From a bacterium (lineage in GTDB: Bacteria; Krumholzibacteriota; Krumholzibacteriia; Krumholzibacteriales; Krumholzibacteriaceae), in contig JAFNGP010000141.1 of assembly GCA_017885175.1 (NCBI GenBank), positions 3,929 to 9,321 on the forward strand: a stretch of 5,393 nt of DNA. Direction: 5' to 3'. The notes under the pieces are model-generated. The model did no database searches, was not told where the DNA came from, and worked only from the letters and a program-made list of their open reading frames with translations. The position numbers and the translations under genes were made by a program. Below, one piece after another: positions 1 through 5,393 of the stretch. Every line of letters starts with the position of its first letter. The stretch's first letter is position 1.

Positions 1-1251
1 GTCGCGATATACAGCTTCGGCAGGGTGCGATCGTTCGGCACGGCCGGGGAACCGCCGGGCGCGGATGTGTACGCGTTCAGTCTCGATTCGACCGGGCGCG
101 TCTGGGCGGCGGGCGCGTCGGGGATCTCGATTTTCGACGGGTCGGAATGGTCGGCGAGCGCCGCGGGCGGACCGGCGTCGAAGAAGCGCCGTTTTCTTTC
201 GATACGCCACGACGTCGACGGCGTCTGCTACGCGGGGACGGACGACGGAAGGGTGCTTGCCATTCTCGGAGAGGACGTGAAGGAGCTCGCCGTTCCGCAG
301 GCTTTTCCCGAAAGCCGCGTTTCGCGCATCCGTCTCTGCGGGGGCACGGTATGGCTCGCCGCGGGGTCGGACGTCTACGCCGCCAGGGACGCTTTCGTGA
401 AGGTGGCCGCGCCTCCCGCGCCGTACGCGGGGGAGACGACCGATATTTTCGCGGCCGAGGCCGGAGAACTGTGGAGCACGACCCGGTTCGGCATTCTTCA
501 CTATACGGGACGCGTCTGGGAGGTGTTCGACAGGAAGAGCGGGCTCCCGACGGAATATTTCGCGCGCGTCGTCAAAGATCCTTCGGGAACCGTTTGGTTC
601 GCGACGTTCGACGGGGAGATCGTAACCTATGCCGCGGGAAAATGGAGCGTTGTCGGCAGGGAGAGCAACCTGCCCGCGGGCGCCGTCGTGGATCTCGCCC
701 TCGATCCGGCCGGGAACCCGTGGGTCGTGACGAGGACGGGGGAGGTTGCGCATCGGGTCCAGGGAGTCTGGGCGAGGATGGATCTTCCGCGGCGCGAGAA
801 CGACGCCGCGGATACGACGAGGGCGGTCGATACGCTTCGTCAACTGGATCCCGCGATACGTTTCATGAGCGACGCCGCGCCGGGGTCGGGGTCCGATTCG
901 CCGGCCGGCGAATACTGCCTTGGATTCGACAAGGGGGGCAACTGTCTCGTCGGCTCGAGCGCCGGCGTGTATCGGCTCGGAGCGACGGGCTGGCAATTCC
1001 TCGATCTCCCCAGGACGCTGAGAGGCGCGCGCGCGACCGCCGTGCTCGGCGCCGCAAAGGGCGAAGTAATGCTCGGTACGGCGGGCGGCGGGATCCTCGT
1101 CCTGAGAAACGGCGGATGGTCGAGGCTCGGCGCTTCGAACGGCCTGTCGGACGATTACATCCGTTCCCTGTGCGAGGATCAGAGCGGGACAATCTGGATC
1201 GGAACCCAATACGGAGGCGTTACGAAGTACGTTCCGCCGGCCGGCCAGTAA
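1..1251 (+). CDS. Reg_prop-type beta-propeller protein, 5' partial
   Basis: The reading frame is open from base 1 (VAIYSFGR precedes the first GTG at 25), and that GTG lacks a convincing SD, so the gene almost certainly enters from upstream. About 416 residues are visible. Counting from GTG 25, about nine imperfect blades of 30-40 residues carry the pattern D-x-x-G-x-[VIL]-W-x-[GA]-[ST]-x-x-G-[IVL]: for example DSTGRVWAAG (21-30), DPSGTVWFAT (185-194), DPAGNPWVV (227-235) and DQSGTIWIGT (385-394). This matches two-component-regulator propeller (PF07494-like) repeats, known as sensory or scaffold domains of hybrid histidine kinases and of stand-alone secreted proteins. A non-repeat, Asp/Ala/Ser-rich insert lies at about 255-295. 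The protein ends right after the last blade, with no kinase, GGDEF or membrane segment following, so any partner domain would be N-terminal and outside the window. A strong promoter follows, so it is probably the last gene of its own unit. The ligand is unknown. Confidence 0.85.
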   Translation, partial: VAIYSFGRVRSFGTAGEPPGADVYAFSLDSTGRVWAAGASGISIFDGSEWSASAAGGPASKKRRFLSIRHDVDGVCYAGTDDGRVLAILGEDVKELAVPQAFPESRVSRIRLCGGTVWLAAGSDVYAARDAFVKVAAPPAPYAGETTDIFAAEAGELWSTTRFGILHYTGRVWEVFDRKSGLPTEYFARVVKDPSGTVWFATFDGEIVTYAAGKWSVVGRESNLPAGAVVDLALDPAGNPWVVTRTGEVAHRVQGVWARMDLPRRENDAADTTRAVDTLRQLDPAIRFMSDAAPGSGSDSPAGEYCLGFDKGGNCLVGSSAGVYRLGATGWQFLDLPRTLRGARATAVLGAAKGEVMLGTAGGGILVLRNGGWSRLGASNGLSDDYIRSLCEDQSGTIWIGTQYGGVTKYVPPAGQ

Positions 1252-1269
1252 TCGCCCGGGCATTATTTC

Positions 1270-1298
1270 TTGACTGCATGCGCTCAAGCCGTTATACT
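1270..1298 (+). promoter_or_regulatory. sigma70-type promoter for the glycosyltransferase operon
   Basis: A -35 box TTGACT (1270-1275) and a -10 box TATACT (1293-1298) are separated by exactly 17 bases; each differs from consensus by one base. The site lies in an AT-richer gap 19 bases after the propeller gene's stop codon. Transcription would start near 1305, giving a leader of about 75 nt before the small ORF and about 175 nt before the GT2 gene. The -35 box coincides with a TTG that could open a longer frame, which argues that this frame is not a gene. Confidence 0.72.
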
Positions 1299-1364
1299 TC
1301 TTGCAGAAGGAGCCATATCGAATAATCGCTATCGTTTTCTCTTTTCTGGTTACTTCAACGGCGC

Positions 1365-1371
1365 AGGGGAG
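1365..1371 (+). promoter_or_regulatory. Shine-Dalgarno sequence of the small ORF
   Basis: AGGGGAG sits 7 bases upstream of ATG 1379. This near-optimal strength and spacing in an otherwise AT-rich leader is the main reason to consider the 33-codon ORF translated. Confidence 0.55.
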
Positions 1372-1378
1372 TTGAACT

Positions 1379-1480
1379 ATGAGAAAACGGTCAGCGAATT
1401 TTTTTGCCCTCCATCCAATAAAGACGTTGACCATTTTCGGAAGTATGGTATTAATAAATAACTTCGTTCGGAGGGACTAA
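1379..1480 (+). CDS. small ORF, 33 aa, possible leader peptide or small membrane protein
   Basis: ATG 1379 to TAA 1478-1480 encodes 33 residues: a basic start (MRKRSANFF), a central moderately hydrophobic stretch (LTIFGSMVLINNFV, about residues 17-30) and a charged end (RRD). It has a good SD at 1365-1371 and lies downstream of a strong promoter. Its stop is separated by one base from GTG 1482 of the glycosyltransferase, and the glycosyltransferase's SD (GGAGGG, 1470-1475) is embedded in its final codons. This is the classic arrangement for translational coupling, so it may act as a leader peptide that keeps the downstream ribosome binding site open, or encode a small inner-membrane peptide. 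I do not recognise the sequence, and the short length means chance cannot be excluded. Its AT-rich codons differ from the GC-rich genes around it. Confidence 0.45.
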   Translation: MRKRSANFFALHPIKTLTIFGSMVLINNFVRRD

Positions 1481-1481
1481 C

Positions 1482-2738
1482 GTGGAACTTGCGGCAGGGG
1501 TTGCAGTTATATTCATTCTTGGCGTAGCGCTCTATGCATACGCCGGCTACCCCTTCGTACTCTACGTCCTCGGGCTCTTTCGGGGGCGTCGATTTCTGCG
1601 CGACGAATCGTACAATCCCCGCGTGATACTCATTATCTCCGCCCATAACGAGGAACGCATTATCCGCGAGAAGATCGAAAACAGTCTCGCCCTCGATTAT
1701 CCGAAAGACAAAATCAAGATCGTGGTCGCGAGCGACGGCTCCATCGATGGGACCAATGAAATCGTTCGGGAATACGAGAGCCGCGGCATCATTCTCAAGG
1801 CCTTCGACCGCAGGGAAGGCAAGAGCGCTACGCTCAACCGTGCGGTCCTCGGGCTCGAGGCGGACATCCTCGTGTTTTCCGATGCAAATGCCTTTTATCG
1901 TGAAGATGCGATTCGGATGCTCGTCCGGAACCTGAAGGACGAGGATATCGGCTGCGTCGTGGGCAGGCTCGTGTATCTGAACAATCATTCCTACGTTGGG
2001 CAAGGGGAGAGCCTCTACTGGCGTTACGAATCTTTCCTCAACAGCCTCGAGAGCAGGGTCAAATCGGTCCTCGTCGGCACGGGAACGATCTTCGCCGTTC
2101 GCAGGGAGCTTTTCTTTCCGCTCGCCAAGGATGTCGCCAACGATTTTCAGCTCCCCGCGGAGGTCGCCTCGCGCGGGTACGGCGTCGTCTACGAGGGAAG
2201 CGCGATCGCGTACGAGAAGTCGACCTCTTTCTTCCGGGAGGAGTTCGCGCGGAAGCGGAGAATCATCGTGAGGGGGCTTACGGGTTTCAGGGCTCTCAGG
2301 GGGAACTTCGGCGGCGCTTTTCGTATTTTTCAGTTCATCTCGCGAAAGCTCCTCCGGTGGTGCGTGGGGCCCCTCATGCCCGTGCTATACGCGGCGAATA
2401 TCCCGCTCCTGGCCAATCCGGCCTTCCGCGCGTTGTTCGTTCTTCAGAACGTTTTCTACATCCTGGCCATCGCCGGCGCCCTTCTGAGGCGCGGCGGCGT
2501 GCAATCGAGGATTCTCTTCATACCCTTCTATTTCGTGATGGTGAACGCGGCCTCCTTTGCCGCCATCGTGACCTACATCGGGGGGAATCGCCTCTCCTCG
2601 TGGGAGAAGGCGGAGACCACGCGCGATACGGGCGAGCATGCCGGCTTCGCGCCGAGGCTCCGCGTCATCGAAGGGAAGAAGGATCTCTCGTACACAGGGA
2701 AGCACAAGAGCGCCGAGAAGCTCGAACGTATCACCTGA
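1482..2738 (+). CDS. membrane-anchored family 2 glycosyltransferase
   Basis: The 418-residue protein should transfer a sugar from a nucleotide-sugar donor to a growing polysaccharide or lipid-linked acceptor at the cytoplasmic face of the inner membrane. Start GTG 1482 has SD GGAGGG (1470-1475) 6 bases upstream. An N-terminal membrane segment (about 4-33) precedes the GT-A catalytic domain (about 46-240): SAHNEE (53-58), ASDGSIDGT (83-91), EGKSATLN (112-119), SDAN (133-136, the metal-binding DxD position as D-x-N), GTGTIFAVRRELF (199-211), ND (220-221, D221 the likely base) and RKRRI (257-261) where processive enzymes have QxxRW. Three hydrophobic segments follow (about 290-312, 316-335, 343-366), then a polar tail. 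Architecture resembles poly-N-acetylglucosamine and cellulose synthase-like GT2 enzymes, but the D-x-N and RxxRI variants leave processivity, sugar and linkage undetermined. The GT4 gene follows after 12 bases in the same frame, indicating an operon. Confidence 0.9.
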   Translation: MELAAGVAVIFILGVALYAYAGYPFVLYVLGLFRGRRFLRDESYNPRVILIISAHNEERIIREKIENSLALDYPKDKIKIVVASDGSIDGTNEIVREYESRGIILKAFDRREGKSATLNRAVLGLEADILVFSDANAFYREDAIRMLVRNLKDEDIGCVVGRLVYLNNHSYVGQGESLYWRYESFLNSLESRVKSVLVGTGTIFAVRRELFFPLAKDVANDFQLPAEVASRGYGVVYEGSAIAYEKSTSFFREEFARKRRIIVRGLTGFRALRGNFGGAFRIFQFISRKLLRWCVGPLMPVLYAANIPLLANPAFRALFVLQNVFYILAIAGALLRRGGVQSRILFIPFYFVMVNAASFAAIVTYIGGNRLSSWEKAETTRDTGEHAGFAPRLRVIEGKKDLSYTGKHKSAEKLERIT

Positions 2739-2750
2739 TCATCCCCATTC

Positions 2751-3956
2751 ATGGATCGTTACCGCATCCTGTTTTTCACCAGCTCTCTTCGGACCGGCGG
2801 AGCCGAGCGCCATTTGCTCAACCTGTGCCGGCATCTTCGCTCGGCGGGCCACGAGACCGCGGTATGCACCCTGTCGCCGGTCGAAGACGGGCTCGAGCGC
2901 TTCTTTCTCGACGAGAAGATTCAGATCTTTCGTCTTCCGCTCGGATCGCTCCGGTTCTTGCCGGCGCCGCGCACCGTTTCGGGAATCCGGCGGATCGCGG
3001 GAATCTTCAAGCCGCAGATCGTTCATGCGCACCTCTTCCACGCCGAGGTCGCCGCGGCCTTTGCGACGCTCGTGGCGCCGGCGCCGCTCGTCGCCACGCG
3101 GCACAGCGCAGGGCTCGAATTCCGCGGCTGGCGGACTCTTGCGGCGCGCCTCGTCTCGCCGCGTTTCGCCGCGTGCATCGCCGTAAGCAAGGGGGCCGCG
3201 GAGGAGGCGCTTCGGACCGGCTTTCCGCCGGCAAAGATCGCTCTGATACCGAACGCGGTCGATCCCGGGCGGTTTCGCCCGCTCGCGGAAGCGGATCGGG
3301 AGAAAGGCAGGGCGGCTCTCGCCGCGGAGCTCTATCCCGAAGCGGCGAGGCGTCCGTTCCTTCTCATCGGATCCGCCGGGGGTTTGAAGCCGGTCAAGAA
3401 TTACCCGCTCATGCTGCGGGCCGCCTCGCGGCTCGCGTCGGAGAGGGCCTCCCGCCCCGGCGCTCCGGAGCTTCGATTCGTGATCTTCGGCGAGGGAGAA
3501 GAGCGTTCCGCGTACGAGCGTCTCGGGCGGGAGCTCGGGATCGATCGAATCTTCTCGTTCCCCGGGAGCATGGACAATCTGGAAGCGCTCTATCCCTTGC
3601 TCGATGTATTCCTGCTTCCTTCATTGAACGAGGGCCTGCCGATGGCGCTGCTCGAAGCGATGTCCTCGGGTGTGGCGTGCGTCGCAAGCGACGTGGGTGA
3701 CGTGGGGGAGGTAATCGCGGGCGCGGGCGTCGCCGCGCCCCCGGGAGACGAGGACGCGCTTGTCGAGATATTGCAGCGCCTTATCGCGCAAGAAGATAGA
3801 ATCAAGGAGCTCGGCCGGAAGGCCCGCGTGAGAGTGCTCGAGAGATACAACGTGGACATCTGGGGGGAGCGGATCCTCGCCGTATATCGGTCGGTTCTCC
3901 GGCGGACTCCCCAAAAAAATGAAACTTCGCGGCTCTCCCGGAATATAACGGAATGA
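2751..3956 (+). CDS. GT4-type (GT-B fold) glycosyltransferase
   Basis: The 401-residue protein has the two Rossmann-like domains of retaining GT4 enzymes, which use nucleotide sugars to extend surface polysaccharides or glycolipids, and no membrane segment. N-terminal domain: TSSLRTGGAERHLLNL (10-25, the glycine-rich acceptor-side loop), VHAHLFHAE (91-99), TRHS (116-119), AVSKGAAEEA (144-153). C-terminal domain: IPNAVDPGRF (166-175, standard at the domain junction), GSAGGLKPVKNYPLML (207-222, with K213/K216 at the donor phosphate-binding site), VIFGEGEE (244-251), and E294-GLPMALL-E302, the EX7E motif that binds the donor ribose and is usually catalytic. Length is normal. ATG 2751 is the first start after an in-frame TGA (the GT2 stop at 2736-2738), so no longer form exists; there is no recognisable SD, suggesting coupling to GT2 translation. 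The last 18 residues are polar and poorly conserved-looking, with less GC-rich DNA. Donor and acceptor cannot be assigned. Confidence 0.93.
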   Translation: MDRYRILFFTSSLRTGGAERHLLNLCRHLRSAGHETAVCTLSPVEDGLERFFLDEKIQIFRLPLGSLRFLPAPRTVSGIRRIAGIFKPQIVHAHLFHAEVAAAFATLVAPAPLVATRHSAGLEFRGWRTLAARLVSPRFAACIAVSKGAAEEALRTGFPPAKIALIPNAVDPGRFRPLAEADREKGRAALAAELYPEAARRPFLLIGSAGGLKPVKNYPLMLRAASRLASERASRPGAPELRFVIFGEGEERSAYERLGRELGIDRIFSFPGSMDNLEALYPLLDVFLLPSLNEGLPMALLEAMSSGVACVASDVGDVGEVIAGAGVAAPPGDEDALVEILQRLIAQEDRIKELGRKARVRVLERYNVDIWGERILAVYRSVLRRTPQKNETSRLSRNITE

Positions 3957-3984
3957 GAGCGTAATAACGGTGGATGGGTACGTC

Positions 3985-3999
3985 AAGGAGGTGAGGGGG
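3985..3999 (+). promoter_or_regulatory. extended Shine-Dalgarno region deciding the PDZ gene start
   Basis: AAGGAGGTGA (3985-3994) is a full ten-base match to the complement of the 16S rRNA 3' end, followed by an overlapping AGGGGG (3994-3999). GTG 4006 lies 6 bases after the second element and 14 bases after GGAGG. This supports GTG 4006 over GTG 3970, which lies upstream of the SD. ATG 4021 remains possible but is farther away. Confidence 0.6.
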
Positions 4000-4005
4000 C
4001 GCATC

Positions 4006-5052
4006 GTGAGTCCCCGCGAGATGAGGAGAAAATCATATTCCGGGGTTCTGGGCCTGTGCGCGGCATGCGTATGCGTGCTCGTCCTTGTCGCGGTATCGGC
4101 GCGCGCCCAGGAAGCGCCGGTCGGCGTCAGCCTCGCCGCGAGCGGCGGCGAGACGGAAAATGTGAAGGACTGCTGCACCTATGTGGGCATTTTCATGGAT
4201 GAGCTCACGGCCAGCATGAAAGAAAAGGCCGGCTATCCCCATGAAACGGGCGTGGTCATATCGAGCGTCGCGCCGGGCGGCCCCGCGGAGAAGGGCGGCA
4301 TCGTCGGCGGCGATATCTGCTACCTGTTCGACGGCGTCAAGGTGCAGGATTCCGCGACTCTCGCAAAGCTCGTCCGGGACCGGAAGGCGGGAGAGAAGGT
4401 CGCGATGGTGATCTACCGGGAGGGAAAGGAGAAGAAGCTCTTCGTGACGCTCGACAAGCGCACTCCTCCTCCGGCCGTCAAGGATGAGCTCGGCTCGTAT
4501 TCCGTCGAGGATCTGAGCAAGATCATGGGCGACCAATACAAGAAAGTGTATCTGCAATCGATGACGAGAGGACATCTCGGCATGGCTCTGGTGGATCTCA
4601 ACGAGGACCTCGCTCCCTATTTCAGCGTCAAGAAGGGAGAGGGCGTCCTTGTTTTCAGCGTCGAGAGCGAGAGCCCCGCGGCCAAGGCGGGACTCAAGGG
4701 CGGAGACGTGATCGCGAGCGTGAACGGCGTCGCCGTCGGAACCTCCGGCGATGTCACCGGCGAGCTTGCGGATCTCGAAAAGGGAGATATGGTCTCGTTC
4801 GGCGTCCTGCGCGGGGGAGTCAAGAAGAGCTTCGAGCTCGAGGCCGACGCGGATTTCGGGACGAACCGGATATTCGTCGCGCCCTTCGAGCAGAGCGGGA
4901 TCAAGATCAGGAAGGCCCCGGTCCCTCAGGGGTGGAAGGGCTCGGACATGAGTAAGGATGAGACGCTCAAGCTCAAACAGGAGATGAAAGCGCTGAAGGA
5001 ACGCCTCAAGGATCTCGAGGAACGCCTCGGCGACGTCGAGAAGAAGGAGTAA
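4006..5052 (+). CDS. exported tandem-PDZ protein with C-terminal coiled coil
   Basis: From GTG 4006 the protein has 348 residues. A signal peptide (basic MRRK at 6-9, hydrophobic core about 14-30, cleavage after SARA, residue 34) predicts Sec export; cysteines in the core do not form a lipobox. PDZ1 is about 58-151 (binding loop YVGI 59-62; GVVISSVAPGGPAEKGG 82-98; GGDICYLFDG 101-110). PDZ2 is about 189-280 (loop HLGM 190-193; SPAAKAGLKGGDVIASVNG 223-241). The end (about 316-348) is a charged heptad-like coiled coil, KxExKxLKERLKDLEERL in style. PDZ domains of this HtrA-like class bind exposed C-termini. Unlike DegP/HtrA there is no serine-protease domain, so an adaptor or scaffold role, oligomerised through the coil, is inferred. 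A Cys56-Cys57 pair lies just before PDZ1. It follows the GT4 gene by 49 bases and is followed by a terminator, so it is probably the last gene of the operon. Alternative starts are GTG 3970 and ATG 4021, all in frame. Confidence 0.85.
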   Translation: MSPREMRRKSYSGVLGLCAACVCVLVLVAVSARAQEAPVGVSLAASGGETENVKDCCTYVGIFMDELTASMKEKAGYPHETGVVISSVAPGGPAEKGGIVGGDICYLFDGVKVQDSATLAKLVRDRKAGEKVAMVIYREGKEKKLFVTLDKRTPPPAVKDELGSYSVEDLSKIMGDQYKKVYLQSMTRGHLGMALVDLNEDLAPYFSVKKGEGVLVFSVESESPAAKAGLKGGDVIASVNGVAVGTSGDVTGELADLEKGDMVSFGVLRGGVKKSFELEADADFGTNRIFVAPFEQSGIKIRKAPVPQGWKGSDMSKDETLKLKQEMKALKERLKDLEERLGDVEKKE

Positions 5053-5124
5053 TCGAGCAGCGGGATCGCCCGGGTCTACCGCCGACGGGAAAGCCGCCGG
5101 CCGGAGCCGGGCGCTTCAACCGGC

Positions 5125-5151
5125 AGGGCGGCGTTCGCGCCGCCTTTTTTT
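5125..5151 (+). terminator. rho-independent terminator after the PDZ gene
   Basis: A nine-pair stem, largely GC (5125-5133 with 5138-5146), closes a TTCG tetraloop (5134-5137) and runs directly into seven T residues (5145-5151). It lies 72 bases beyond the PDZ stop codon and separates the glycosyltransferase operon from the next promoter. Confidence 0.9.
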
Positions 5152-5222
5152 ATGCGCGGCGCCCGGTTCGAGGCTTCGGCGAGCGGGCTCGTCTCGCGGG
5201 CGGGATGCGCATGCTAAATCCT

Positions 5223-5251
5223 TTGACAGCCATGGAAAAGTGTTCTATGTT
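5223..5251 (+). promoter_or_regulatory. sigma70-type promoter for the last, truncated gene
   Basis: A perfect -35 box TTGACA (5223-5228) and a -10 box TATGTT (5246-5251) are spaced 17 bases apart in a local AT-rich island after the terminator. Transcription would start around 5258, giving a leader of about 70 nt before ATG 5329. With the strong SD this predicts a well-expressed gene. Confidence 0.72.
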
Positions 5252-5263
5252 AGTTGTTTAAAT

Positions 5264-5275
5264 CCCCCCGGGGGG
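5264..5275. repeat. 12-base perfect palindrome C6G6 in the 5' leader
   Basis: CCCCCCGGGGGG lies just after the predicted transcription start. In RNA it could fold as a short G-C hairpin; in DNA it could be a protein-binding site. It is about 50 bases upstream of the start codon. Confidence 0.5.
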
Positions 5276-5288
5276 CCGATTCGCGCAG

Positions 5289-5298
5289 CCCGGCCGGG
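5289..5298. repeat. 10-base perfect palindrome in the 5' leader
   Basis: CCCGGCCGGG is a second GC palindrome, 13 bases after the C6G6 element. Its C-run could also pair with the G-run of the first palindrome, so alternative leader folds are possible. In a GC-rich genome such motifs occur by chance fairly often. Confidence 0.4.
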
Positions 5299-5314
5299 AG
5301 ATAGGTACGTTCGC

Positions 5315-5322
5315 AAGGAGGG
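5315..5322 (+). promoter_or_regulatory. strong Shine-Dalgarno sequence of the last gene
   Basis: AAGGAGGG lies 6 bases before ATG 5329, fixing that start codon. Confidence 0.85.
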
Positions 5323-5328
5323 TCAGCG

Positions 5329-5393
5329 ATGGCGGATAACCAGCAGAATATGCAGGCCCCGGTTGCTGCCGATCCGGCGGCGCAGGGACCGAA
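5329..5393 (+). CDS. unidentified protein, N-terminus only (3' partial)
   Basis: ATG 5329 follows a strong SD and its own promoter, and the frame stays open to the window edge. Only 21 full codons are visible, beginning MADNQQNMQAPVAADPAAQGP: a hydrophilic Gln/Ala/Pro-rich start without a signal peptide in the visible part. Such a low-complexity segment is typical of a flexible N-terminal tail and gives no family. It lies after a terminator, so it is independent of the polysaccharide operon. I do not assign a function. Confidence 0.8.
   Translation, partial: MADNQQNMQAPVAADPAAQGP

Noticed and set aside
1254..1261. GCCCGGGC palindrome after the propeller gene as a possible terminator
   Set aside because: A four-base half-site without a loop and with only a mixed ATTATTT tail is too weak to call.
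1306..1311. SD-like AAGGAG just after the predicted transcription start
   Set aside because: No ATG, GTG or TTG lies at a usable distance downstream, so it does not define a gene.
1270..1461. A 63-codon frame starting with TTG at 1270
   Set aside because: Its start codon is the -35 box of a near-consensus promoter, it lacks a spaced SD, and the region is better explained by promoter, leader and the 33-codon ORF with a good SD in another frame.
1377..2003. A 208-codon - strand frame antisense to the GT2 gene
   Set aside because: It mirrors the GT2 coding frame, has no recognisable domain and shows no independent promoter or SD.
2357..3700. A 447-codon + strand frame spanning the GT2-GT4 junction
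   Set aside because: It overlaps two strongly supported genes, its translation is Arg/Gly/Ala-rich with no domain, and long open shadow frames are expected at this GC content.
3913..3919. A7 homopolymer near the GT4 3' end, possible frameshift or slippage site
   Set aside because: The GT4 fold is already complete before it, and the alternative frames also end quickly, so there is no sign of lost coding sequence or programmed frameshifting.
4027..4108. Possible lipoprotein signal because of cysteines in the hydrophobic core of the PDZ protein leader
   Set aside because: The cysteines lie within the core, not after a lipobox at its end, and a clear SARA cleavage site follows.
3621..4178. A 185-codon - strand frame across the GT4-PDZ junction
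   Set aside because: It is antisense to well-supported motifs of two genes and its translation shows no family features.
5097..5110. Small inverted repeat CCGGC/GCCGG upstream of the main terminator
   Set aside because: The five-pair stem has no T-tract and is common by chance in GC-rich DNA.

Overview
The window is 5.4 kb of GC-rich bacterial DNA, with every supported gene on the + strand. Genes have Shine-Dalgarno (SD) sequences complementary to the 16S rRNA 3' end and sigma70-type promoters (TTGACT-17-TATACT and TTGACA-17-TATGTT), and there is a hairpin-plus-T-tract terminator. The secreted PDZ protein has a classical signal peptide. No gene here identifies the lineage. A high-GC environmental or candidate-phylum bacterium with a sensory-propeller and exopolysaccharide repertoire is plausible, but that is inference only.

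Layout: (1) 1-1251 is the 3' part of a beta-propeller protein built from two-component-regulator-type ('Reg_prop') repeats; its frame is open to the window edge, so the gene begins upstream. (2) 1252-1481 is a visibly AT-richer intergenic region with a near-consensus sigma70 promoter (1270-1298) and a well-signalled 33-codon small ORF (1379-1480) that stops one base before the next gene. (3) 1482-2738 is a membrane-anchored family 2 glycosyltransferase. (4) 2751-3956 is a GT-B, GT4-type glycosyltransferase. (5) 4006-5052 is an exported protein with two PDZ domains and a C-terminal coiled coil, but no protease domain. (6) 5125-5151 is a strong rho-independent terminator. (7) A new promoter (5223-5251), a 5' leader with two perfect GC palindromes and a strong SD precede a gene that runs off the right edge after 21 full codons.

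Taken together, 1270-5151 reads as one transcription unit: promoter, small ORF, GT2, GT4, PDZ protein, terminator. The two glycosyltransferases are a typical pair for building and elongating a cell-surface or exported polysaccharide, with the GT2 enzyme at the membrane and the GT4 enzyme in the cytoplasm adding sugars from activated donors. The PDZ protein acts outside the cytoplasmic membrane and may be an adaptor or scaffold, but nothing in the sequence ties it to the polysaccharide pathway beyond operon position. I found no CRISPR array, tRNA, rRNA, insertion sequence or clearly novel system. The most unusual items are the small ORF before the GT2 gene, the protease-less tandem-PDZ coiled-coil protein, and the paired palindromes in the last leader.
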